Shown here: in pieces, positions 1 through 5,075 of the stretch
Position numbering within the stretch: the stretch's first letter is position 1
Layout of the letters: the number at the start of each line of letters is the position of its first letter
Assembly: GCA_023263015.1 (NCBI GenBank)
Contig: JALQXV010000033.1
Location: forward strand, 1-5,075
Direction: 5' to 3'
DNA from: Candidatus Saccharimonadia bacterium
GTDB lineage: Bacteria; Patescibacteriota; Saccharimonadia; Saccharimonadales; 2-12-FULL-41-12
DNA length: 5,075 bases
Made by a program: the position numbers and the translations under genes
The notes under the pieces: model-generated
What the model saw: only the letters and a program-made list of their open reading frames with translations
What the model was told of the DNA's origin: nothing
Databases searched by the model: none

Positions 1-222
1 CCACATAATAATGTCTTCAGCGTCAAGAGCGGTCTTATGAATTTGCTTATGGAGCTTTTCTGCAATGTGCGGTAGCCGTGAATCTTTATCTTTTTTTGGG
101 AAGGGGGTATAGCCTGTGAAGTAAACCTCTTGGATACCTAAACCTTCGCAGGTGCGTAGCAAAGACCCTACATTATGCGTAGAACGAATATTATGAGCAA
201 TCACGACTATCTGGTTTGACAT
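1..222 (-). CDS. SpoU/TrmH-family RNA 2'-O-methyltransferase, N-terminal part
   Basis: This is a partial gene: 74 codons from an ATG at 222-220, open to the left edge. The family uses S-adenosylmethionine to methylate ribose 2'-hydroxyls of tRNA or rRNA through a knotted SPOUT fold. Visible evidence is the family's first motif near residues 10-24, HNIRSTHNVGSLLRTCEG, with the conserved Asn, Arg and Asn-x-Gly. It is followed by a GYTPFP segment and then LPHIAEKLHKQIHKTAL, an arrangement typical of short single-domain SpoU proteins. The SAM-binding motifs 2 and 3 lie outside the window, so activity and exact target (tRNA or rRNA) cannot be judged. The start fits because the recognisable fold begins within ten residues. 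No Shine-Dalgarno sequence precedes it; a TATACT box lies seven bases upstream. It is divergent from the ATPase gene. I am confident of the family, not of the substrate. Confidence 0.85.
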   Translation of the reverse strand, partial: MSNQIVVIAHNIRSTHNVGSLLRTCEGLGIQEVYFTGYTPFPKKDKDSRLPHIAEKLHKQIHKTALDAEDIIMW

Positions 223-229
223 TTTATGC

Positions 230-258
230 AGTATAGATCAAACCGACTATACAATAAA
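230..258 (-). promoter_or_regulatory. Candidate promoter of the methyltransferase gene, close to its ATG
   Basis: On the minus strand, TATACT (235-230) is a five-of-six match to the -10 consensus and ends seven bases before the ATG at 222. A weak TTTATT (258-253) sits 17 bases upstream as a possible -35 box. A start about seven bases past the -10 box would fall at about 223, giving a leaderless transcript. A second possible -10 box, TATAGT (251-246), would give a leader of about 17 bases but has no good -35 partner. The weak -35 box keeps confidence low. Confidence 0.35.
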
Positions 259-265
259 CCGCACA

Positions 266-296
266 TTGCCTCTATTACCAAAGTTATTCTTATGCT
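266..296 (+). promoter_or_regulatory. Weak candidate promoter of the GspE/PilB-type ATPase gene
   Basis: TTGCCT (266-271) and TATGCT (291-296) each match four of six consensus bases, with a 19-base spacer, which is longer than ideal. The predicted start near 303 would leave a leader of only about six bases before the ATG at 309. This spacer is the only non-coding sequence before the gene, so a promoter is expected here, but its exact position is uncertain. Confidence 0.27.
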
Positions 297-308
297 TAAA
301 TAGATGTA

Positions 309-1910
309 ATGAGTCAAGACGCACGCCGCAACGAAGAGCAGGCTACTGAACGCCGTTCACGAATCTTAAGCATGACGTATATTGATACGTCGCAACCCGG
401 TGACAAGCCGCTATATAAAGATTTGTTGTCTGTGCAGGAACTGTATAACCTGCGAGTTATCCCAATTCACTTTGACGACCATAACCTTAGTTTTGGTGTT
501 ACCAATACGACTTCACAGCAAACTATGCAAACTTTGCGAGGCCGTTTTTTAGACCAGCGAGTTACGTTTAGCCTCATTTCCGATACAGGCTTCAGCGACT
601 ATATGAAGCTATACGATCCACCAAAGCAAGTCGTGTACGACGACGTAAGTTTTGGTGCCGACAACGATGATGAACTTTTTAATAAGGTTACTCAAACCTT
701 GAACTCAGTATTGGCCGACGACATTTTAGCGTATCTAGTAAAACAGACGTACCAATTGAAAGGTTCAGATATCCACCTAGAATGTCAAAAAGAGGCGGTT
801 AGAGTTCGAATCCGCGTTGATGGTGTGCTTCACCCAATAGCAAATATTTCTCATGATAAATATCGCCAAGTGATTTCTTCTATTGCGATTGCTGCTAATG
901 TAAGTACCGGCAGTCCAGATGCCCAAACCGGACATATCAATAAAACGTACAATTTGGCAACTGGCGAAGAAGTGACAGTTAACTTACGTGTCGAAACTGT
1001 ACCAAGTGTCTACGGTATTGATGTCGTCATGCGTTTGTTTAACTTTAAATTAGAATATTTAAAGCTCGACAATCTAAACTTGAGCCCAACAGAGCGGGAA
1101 GCGGTTGATGATGTTATTAAGCATCCGTCAGGCTTGGTCTTAATTGTTGGTCCGACTGGTTCCGGAAAAACAACAACTCTCTATTCGATCATCAATACAC
1201 TCAATACACCCGAACGTAAAATCATTACACTGGAAGACCCAGTTGAGTACTTTATGCCAGGTGTCGTACAAATACCGGTTGATGGCGACAATAATAAGCT
1301 CGGCTTTGCCGAAAAGTTACGAGCAGTTCTACGCTTAGACCCAGATGTTGTTATGGTCGGCGAGATTCGTGACCAAGATACCGCTAAGACCGCATTGCAG
1401 GCAGCCTTAACAGGTCACCTCGTTCTTTCTACATTCCACGCCTCATCTGCCGCCGCCGCATTAACTCGTATGCTAGATGCTATTGGCGTTAACCCGTTGT
1501 TTGCAAGTGCTATGCACCTTGTTATGGCCCAGCGACTTGTTCGTCGTTTAGATGATGATACCAAAGTTGCATACCAGCCTGATGAGAACCTTATCGCCCA
1601 GCTGCAAACAGTAATTGATACATTGCCTCCAGGCATGGAGCGTCCAAACTTGCACGAGATAACTCTTTATAAACCGGGTAGTTCTGAAGAAAATCCATTT
1701 GGATATAAGGGGCAAATTGCACTTCGTGAACAGTTTAGAATGAGTGAAGAAATTCAGCGCATGCTTTCTATGCCTCCTGGGTCGGTAACTACTGATATGC
1801 TCGAAAAGCAGGCAATTCAAGACGGCATGACCACTATGTTGCAAAACGGTGTCCTAAGCGTAATAGAAGGCAGTACTACACTAGAAGAAGTATACCGAGT
1901 TGTCGGTTAA
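309..1910 (+). CDS. pilB: GspE/PilB-family type IV pilus or type II secretion assembly ATPase
   Basis: This 533-residue hexameric cytoplasmic ATPase family powers pilin or pseudopilin assembly at the inner membrane. Residues 1-110 resemble the MshEN/GspE N-terminal region. An N2-type region follows, with SDIHLE at 153-158 and RIRVDGVLHPI at 167-177. The motor has a Walker A box GPTGSGKT (281-288), an Asp box ITLEDPVEY (306-314), Walker B around LDPDVVMVGEIRD (343-355) and a His box around TGHLVLSTFHA (368-378). All nucleotide-binding motifs look intact. The presence of the N-terminal domain argues for an assembly motor rather than the retraction ATPase PilT. The zinc-binding tetracysteine motif usual near the C-terminus is absent; residues 411-470 contain no cysteine. 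The ATG at 309 is used because residues before the conserved region are plausible; a second Met at 372 is an alternative. No clear Shine-Dalgarno sequence precedes either. No other pilus gene lies nearby, so PilB and GspE cannot be told apart by context. Confidence 0.9.
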   Translation: MSQDARRNEEQATERRSRILSMTYIDTSQPGDKPLYKDLLSVQELYNLRVIPIHFDDHNLSFGVTNTTSQQTMQTLRGRFLDQRVTFSLISDTGFSDYMKLYDPPKQVVYDDVSFGADNDDELFNKVTQTLNSVLADDILAYLVKQTYQLKGSDIHLECQKEAVRVRIRVDGVLHPIANISHDKYRQVISSIAIAANVSTGSPDAQTGHINKTYNLATGEEVTVNLRVETVPSVYGIDVVMRLFNFKLEYLKLDNLNLSPTEREAVDDVIKHPSGLVLIVGPTGSGKTTTLYSIINTLNTPERKIITLEDPVEYFMPGVVQIPVDGDNNKLGFAEKLRAVLRLDPDVVMVGEIRDQDTAKTALQAALTGHLVLSTFHASSAAAALTRMLDAIGVNPLFASAMHLVMAQRLVRRLDDDTKVAYQPDENLIAQLQTVIDTLPPGMERPNLHEITLYKPGSSEENPFGYKGQIALREQFRMSEEIQRMLSMPPGSVTTDMLEKQAIQDGMTTMLQNGVLSVIEGSTTLEEVYRVVG

Positions 1911-1943
1911 GCATATTCCAAATTCTTAACAGATGTGATATAC

Positions 1944-1972
1944 TTGTAAAAAAGTTAGAGCCAAGGTATAAT
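1944..1972 (+). promoter_or_regulatory. Sigma-70-type promoter of rplS, predicted leaderless
   Basis: A -35 box TTGTAA (1944-1949, four of six) is followed by a 17-base spacer and a perfect -10 box TATAAT (1967-1972). The rplS ATG begins at 1981, only eight bases after the -10 box. Transcription normally starts about seven bases past the -10 box, which puts it at about 1978-1981, on or just before the A of the ATG. There is no space for a Shine-Dalgarno sequence in the resulting mRNA. The promoter lies in the 70-base gap after the ATPase gene, where I see no terminator, so some read-through from upstream is also possible. Confidence 0.72.
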
Positions 1973-1980
1973 TATTTTCT

Positions 1981-2415
1981 ATGTCATCAGTAATTAACGC
2001 AATTAATGCAAAATACAAAAAGCACCATGTTGTCGACGTAAAGAGCGGCGACACTGTTAAAGTGCACCAAAAAATTCGTGAAGGTAACAAAGAACGTGTT
2101 CAGGTTTTTGAAGGCCTCGTAATTCGTACCGATCGCACCAGCAGTCACACTAGTAGTATTACAGTTCGTCGTATTGCAAGCGGCGTAGGTGTTGAGAAAA
2201 CATACCTACTTCATAGCCCGCTTGTTGTAAAAGTAGAAGTAACTAAGCGAAGTAAAGTTCGCCGTAACTACCTAACCTACATGCGTGCTCGTACTGGTAA
2301 GTCGGCTCGCTTGGCTAACGTTGCCTTTGATAAGCAGGCTGTTAACGCAGTACCAGAAGCTCCAAAAACTGAAGCTAAAGCCGAAGAAGCTGAAGCGCCA
2401 GCAGAAGAAGCCTAG
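1981..2415 (+). CDS. rplS: Large ribosomal subunit protein bL19 with an acidic C-terminal tail
   Basis: L19 sits at the interface of the 50S and 30S subunits and helps form an intersubunit bridge. The 144-residue product shows the family in order: SGDTVKVHQKIREGNKERVQVFEG (22-45, shown here split as SGDTVKVHQ then KIREGNKERVQ), GLVIR at 45-49, SITVRRIASGVGVEKTY (59-75), HSPLV (78-82) and the basic end KVRRNYLTYMRARTGKSAR (92-110). The usual length is about 115 residues. Here a tail from about 116 to 144 is rich in Glu and Ala (for example KAEEAEAPAEEA), unlike the basic core. The start fits: MSSVINAINAKYKK aligns with the normal L19 N-terminus. Its own promoter lies directly upstream and an intrinsic terminator follows the stop by about 18 bases, so it can act as a one-gene transcription unit. 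rnhB and yraN downstream are frequent partners of rplS. Confidence 0.97.
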   Translation: MSSVINAINAKYKKHHVVDVKSGDTVKVHQKIREGNKERVQVFEGLVIRTDRTSSHTSSITVRRIASGVGVEKTYLLHSPLVVKVEVTKRSKVRRNYLTYMRARTGKSARLANVAFDKQAVNAVPEAPKTEAKAEEAEAPAEEA

Positions 2416-2433
2416 TACTCCTAAGACATTGAT

Positions 2434-2458
2434 AAACGCTCCGAAAGGAGCGTTTTTT
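2434..2458 (+). terminator. Intrinsic terminator after rplS
   Basis: A perfect nine-base-pair stem, AAACGCTCC (2434-2442) with GGAGCGTTT (2447-2455), closes a GAAA tetraloop (2443-2446) of the stable GNRA class. The T-run spans 2453-2458, with further T-rich sequence to 2468. The hairpin begins 19 bases after the rplS stop. It should end most rplS transcripts and so separate rplS from rnhB, which would need its own promoter or read-through. Confidence 0.93.
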
Positions 2459-2509
2459 CTTTGTTTTTAATAATTAATCAATATTGTCATACTAAAGTAG
2501 AACTAGCTC

Positions 2510-3106
2510 ATGAGCATACAGAATATCATCAGTCATATCGATCGCACATGCCTTGTTGGCGTTGATGAAGTTGGTCGTGGTGCATGGGCCGGTCCGTTAG
2601 TCGTAGGTGCAGTTATTATTGATGCCCCAGTAGTTGGTCTCAATGACTCAAAGCTTGTACCAAAGTGGCAACGGGCTCAAATTTCTCAAAAAATTAATGA
2701 ATGCGCAATTGCTACTGGTCTCGGTTGGGTTTGGCCCCCAGAAATTGATGAGCTTGGCTTAACTGCAGCCACCTCGCTTGCAATACAGCGAGCATTGGCG
2801 ACTATTCCATCCTATGACTGTATTGTTATCGATGGCTCGGTTAATTTTCTACCAAATGATAGTAGGGCTATTACTATGGTTGGAGCTGATAAGTTATTAC
2901 CTGCCGTGTCAGCTGCAAGTATTCTAGCCAAAGTGGCGCGTGATCAGTATATGGCAGAACAGCAAAGTAGGTATCCAGAGTATGGCTTTGAAGCTCACGT
3001 TGGTTATGGAACGACTCGTCATCGCAAAGCCATCGAAGTATATGGCATAACTAAGCTGCATCGATTGTCGTTTAAACCAGTACAAGCATACGCGCAAAGT
3101 AAGTAG
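2510..3106 (+). CDS. rnhB: Ribonuclease HII
   Basis: RNase HII cuts the RNA strand of RNA-DNA hybrids and starts removal of single ribonucleotides misincorporated into DNA. The 198-residue protein has a normal family length. Residues seen: DEVGRGAWAGP at 19-29, carrying the first two acidic catalytic residues (Asp19, Glu20) and the GRG motif that recognises the RNA-DNA junction; NDSKL at 45-49; VIDG with Asp108; GADK with Asp127, the likely fourth metal ligand; and SAASILAKVARD at 134-145. The C-terminal part, GYGTTRH then HRLSFKPV, is also typical. All catalytic positions look intact. GRGAWAGP instead of the more common GRGPLAGP is a form I associate with Patescibacteria. The ATG is placed eight residues before the first conserved strand. 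No good Shine-Dalgarno sequence is visible. The only promoter-like element upstream is a poor CATACT at 2488-2493. yraN follows after seven bases. Confidence 0.96.
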   Translation: MSIQNIISHIDRTCLVGVDEVGRGAWAGPLVVGAVIIDAPVVGLNDSKLVPKWQRAQISQKINECAIATGLGWVWPPEIDELGLTAATSLAIQRALATIPSYDCIVIDGSVNFLPNDSRAITMVGADKLLPAVSAASILAKVARDQYMAEQQSRYPEYGFEAHVGYGTTRHRKAIEVYGITKLHRLSFKPVQAYAQSK

Positions 3107-3113
3107 GCGATAA

Positions 3114-3452
3114 ATGACTAGTGTAATAACTGGTAAGCTTGCCGAGCAAGCTGTAGCTGAATTTTTAATTCAACGCGGATTTGACATACTATACAAAAAT
3201 TGGCGCACACGGCGATGTGAAATTGATATTGTGGCATACCATCGTAAGCGAGTTTATTTTATAGAGGTAAAGTATAGGGACTCAGATAAGTACGGCGATG
3301 GCTTCGCTTATATCACTTCAACGAAATTACGACAGATGAAATATGCTGCTGAAATATGGGTAGCTAACAATAATTGGTACGGAGAATTCCAGCTCAGTGG
3401 GGCAAGTGTAATTGGTTCTAGCTATGATGTTACCTTTATTGAAGAACTCTAG
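3114..3452 (+). CDS. yraN: YraN/UPF0102-family protein with a predicted nuclease fold
   Basis: This 112-residue protein has the normal length for the UPF0102 family, whose members have a PD-(D/E)XK endonuclease-like fold related to Holliday junction resolvases. The biochemical role of the family is poorly defined. Visible are the N-terminal helix with GKLAEQAVAEFL (7-18), GFDILYKNWR (22-31), and the core CEIDIVA (35-41) followed by FIEVKYR (49-55). Together these supply the likely active-site residues Glu36 or Asp38, Glu51 and Lys53. Most relatives have GEID; here Cys35 replaces the Gly, a change I associate with Patescibacteria. The gene begins seven bases after rnhB, so the two are probably co-transcribed and perhaps translationally coupled. 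Only a weak TAGG lies near the start. Its TAG stop overlaps the stop of the convergent aminopeptidase gene by four bases. Confidence 0.9.
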   Translation: MTSVITGKLAEQAVAEFLIQRGFDILYKNWRTRRCEIDIVAYHRKRVYFIEVKYRDSDKYGDGFAYITSTKLRQMKYAAEIWVANNNWYGEFQLSGASVIGSSYDVTFIEEL

Positions 3453-5075
3453 TTAAAGTATGTCTTTAGGCGAGCTTCTTCGCGATTTCGCCACTTAATG
3501 CGTGCTTCGATTTCAGAATTAGCAATTGCAATATTGCGTTTTAGCGCCACTATATCTTTTTTAGTATCAAAAAATTCAGTAAATTCTTGTTGCCAGTCAG
3601 GAGTGTTAATTGGCATAGCCGAGTAAATAACAAAGTAATCGAATGATTTGCTGTCACCAAAGAGAGTATCCAAGCGATCCCAATTTGCTTTAAGCCATTC
3701 CCACGTACTACGACGAGTATGTCGATTGCGCATCATGTAGGCATACCATCTAAAAATATCTTGTGGACGTACAAATCCATTTTCGCCAAGCGCCTTTTCA
3801 AGTATGTAGTCGCCGTCTTCTTTGCTTTTAGTTGCCGTTAGTCCAGCGCAAATCGAAAGTTGCAAATCAGGGTTAGGAGTAGTCTTATATGCTTCAATAA
3901 GCGAATCGATTACTGGTTCGCGCTGTTTAACAGCGGCACCAATAATAAGCGCTCGTTGTTCAGATGGGAGATCAGCAATATCACTTACTTTTTTGTAACG
4001 TTCTATAGCAGTAGCAACCGCATCAGGGTCATCACTGGCTACCATTAGGCTTAAAATTGTGTGACGTAGGTTTATGTCATTAGGTGAATCGCCTTCACGG
4101 TCGTCCCAGCCAAGTTGATTATAGTAATCGCGGGCAAGTTCGCGGCGGACGGCCTTGATCTTTGACTCGGTTAACTCATCACCTTCAGTTAGACCAAGTG
4201 CGGTACCAAATGTACGAGCCATAATCGCCCAAACTGCATCACGTGGCTCGTTGTTAGCTTGCCGCACAATATTTAGCGCATCAGTTAAGGGTGCTACACC
4301 GCCGCGGGCGAGCAATAGCATGTCGTTCAGAATATTAATTCGAGATTCAGGGAGTAGACTTTGATCGGCAAACGACTGAATAATTTCTGATTGAGTTTCG
4401 CTGTCAATATAGTGAACAAGCATATGCCCGCTGCCGTTTTGGTTTACAATAACAGGTTTTGTAGGGTCGTTTATCGTAAATGAACTCGTTTGCTTTGATA
4501 GAACATCATCAGAAAGTGGCTGACTCGCAAGCAATGGTACAGGCCATAGGCTAGTGTCGTTGTCGGTATCTAATACGAATCTCTTTTGCGATATATTGAG
4601 TGCTGCGCCGTCTTTGGTCACGTCTAGCATTGGCATACCTGATTGCTCAAGCCATGGATCCATTAGACTATTTATATCTTTACCGCTCGCGGAAGACATC
4701 TCTAGCCATAAGTCATCACGGATAGTGTTCTTATAGGCGTGTTTGGCAAAGTATGTTTGTAACCCATTACGGAAGGCTTCGTCTCCAATATATTCACGCA
4801 TCATTTTTAAGAGACGTCCGCCTTTGGCGTAAACAATAGCTGGGTCGAAGAGGGTGCTAATTTCGTCTGGGTGATTGACTGGCACTTTGACTGATTGCAC
4901 ATCTTTAAATATGTCTCGTGAAGAACATGAAATCACATCTGATGCAGTGTATTGCTCCCACTGGTGCTTGAGGTGCTGCGTCGGTGCCACCACCACGACC
5001 CGCTGGCCGGGGTGCTCGGCCAGGTGGCGCACCGCTGCGGCCAGGGCGAAGGTGGTCTTTCCCGCCCCGGGGGTC
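3449..5075 (-). CDS. M1-family aminopeptidase, C-terminal part, fused in frame to a foreign helicase fragment
   Basis: The reading frame is open from the right edge to a TAG at 3451-3449. A GTG at 5032 could act as a start but lies in foreign sequence. The genuine aminopeptidase starts near 4960. Numbering from that GTG, VNHPDEISTLFDPAIVYAKGGRLL (in pieces, 52-58 and 61-75) is typical of zinc M1 peptidases (PepN/aminopeptidase N). Tyr68 corresponds to the tyrosine that stabilises the transition state (Tyr381 in E. coli PepN). WLEQSGMP (127-134) marks the end of the thermolysin-like domain. A beta-sandwich domain (about 135-200) and a long helical ERAP1-like C-terminal domain (about 200-527) follow. 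The GAMEN exopeptidase motif and the zinc-binding HExxH with its distal Glu are missing, because they lie upstream of the join. No signal peptide can be assessed. The native gene is probably full-length and active elsewhere; this copy is cut by the chimeric join. It converges on yraN with no terminator between. Confidence 0.85.
   Translation of the reverse strand, partial: TPGAGKTTFALAAAVRHLAEHPGQRVVVVAPTQHLKHQWEQYTASDVISCSSRDIFKDVQSVKVPVNHPDEISTLFDPAIVYAKGGRLLKMMREYIGDEAFRNGLQTYFAKHAYKNTIRDDLWLEMSSASGKDINSLMDPWLEQSGMPMLDVTKDGAALNISQKRFVLDTDNDTSLWPVPLLASQPLSDDVLSKQTSSFTINDPTKPVIVNQNGSGHMLVHYIDSETQSEIIQSFADQSLLPESRINILNDMLLLARGGVAPLTDALNIVRQANNEPRDAVWAIMARTFGTALGLTEGDELTESKIKAVRRELARDYYNQLGWDDREGDSPNDINLRHTILSLMVASDDPDAVATAIERYKKVSDIADLPSEQRALIIGAAVKQREPVIDSLIEAYKTTPNPDLQLSICAGLTATKSKEDGDYILEKALGENGFVRPQDIFRWYAYMMRNRHTRRSTWEWLKANWDRLDTLFGDSKSFDYFVIYSAMPINTPDWQQEFTEFFDTKKDIVALKRNIAIANSEIEARIKWRNREEARLKTYFN
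4961..5075 (-). other. Foreign GC-rich fragment: superfamily 2 helicase motifs I and Ia
   Basis: This stretch is about 75% GC (86 of 115 bases by hand count), against low to mid forties in the rest of the window. Read on the minus strand in the same frame as the aminopeptidase it gives TPGAGKTTFALAAAVRHL, a Walker A box (helicase motif I), then VVVVAPTQHLKHQW, a motif Ia strand. This combination is typical of DEAD/DEAH-type superfamily 2 helicases in actinobacteria. Similarity stops at the Trp codon (4960-4958), after which the protein reads as M1 aminopeptidase. The fragment runs off the right edge. Exact boundaries are uncertain by about ten bases, because a few bases around TGGGAG may be shared by both parents. 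Confidence 0.8.

Noticed and set aside
86..104. A run of seven A after CCC on the minus strand inside the methyltransferase, resembling a slippery frameshift site (C CCA AAA).
   Set aside because: The frame is open and family-like on both sides, no stimulating hairpin is obvious, and A-runs are common as Lys codons in genomes of this composition.
304..309. An ATG immediately followed by TAA (304-309), overlapping the ATPase start, as a possible minimal start-stop regulatory element.
   Set aside because: A start-stop of this size arises readily by chance. If the ATPase transcript is nearly leaderless the element would sit at or before its 5' end.
1415..1844. Minus-strand open frames within the ATPase gene.
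   Set aside because: They are antisense to a well-conserved gene, have no recognisable domains and no start signals.
2285..2470. A plus-strand frame of 61 residues overlapping the end of rplS and its terminator.
   Set aside because: Its Lys/Leu-rich content is the shifted reading of the Glu/Ala-rich L19 tail, and it runs through the terminator hairpin.
2461..2509. A promoter for rnhB in the AT-rich stretch after the terminator (TTGTTT, TATTGT, CATACT).
   Set aside because: No pair of boxes has both reasonable matches and 16-18 base spacing. A promoter is plausible there, but I cannot place it.
4958..5032. GTG at 5032 as a genuine start of a helicase-aminopeptidase protein.
   Set aside because: The frame continues open to the window edge through a Walker A box, so the GTG is an internal Val codon of the helicase fragment, not a start.

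Overview
This window looks like chromosomal DNA from a Candidate Phyla Radiation (Patescibacteria) bacterium, most likely a Saccharibacteria (TM7) relative. The assignment rests on the flavour of the proteins: the RNase HII motif GRGAWAGP, a YraN protein with CEIDIVA in place of GEIDLIA, a GspE/PilB ATPase without its cysteine motif, and an M1 aminopeptidase with VNHPDEI and AIVYAKG motifs. It was made from memory of these families, not from a database search. Base composition is moderate, in the low to mid forties percent GC by eye. TAA and TAG are used as stops, and no in-frame TGA needs reading as an amino acid.

Layout, left to right. Positions 1-222 (minus) hold the N-terminal part of a SpoU/TrmH-family RNA methyltransferase that runs off the left edge. 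An 86-base divergent spacer separates it from a complete GspE/PilB-type secretion or pilus ATPase (309-1910, plus). A clear sigma-70-type promoter then drives rplS (ribosomal protein L19, 1981-2415), which ends in a strong intrinsic terminator. After it come rnhB (2510-3106) and a yraN/UPF0102 gene (3114-3452), seven bases apart and probably co-transcribed. The rplS-rnhB-yraN order is common in bacteria. The rest of the window (minus) is the C-terminal two thirds of an M1-family aminopeptidase, convergent with yraN; the two stop codons share one CTAG.

The last ~115 bases do not belong with the rest. They are about 75% GC (86 of 115 by hand count). On the minus strand they encode the Walker A and motif Ia part of a superfamily 2 helicase of actinobacterial appearance, joined in frame to the aminopeptidase near position 4960. 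The join removes the aminopeptidase catalytic HExxH region. An assembly or amplification chimera at a contig end is the likeliest explanation. Because Saccharibacteria live on actinobacterial hosts, the foreign piece could also be host DNA.

Functionally this is a housekeeping region: RNA modification, translation (L19), removal of RNA-DNA hybrids (RNase HII), a predicted nuclease-fold protein, surface or pilus energetics, and peptide breakdown. I see no mobile element, CRISPR array, RNA gene or new defence system. The most interesting real biology is in the starts: the rplS promoter lies so close to the ATG that the transcript should be leaderless or nearly so. The methyltransferase and ATPase genes may be similar, and no start in the window shows a good Shine-Dalgarno sequence.
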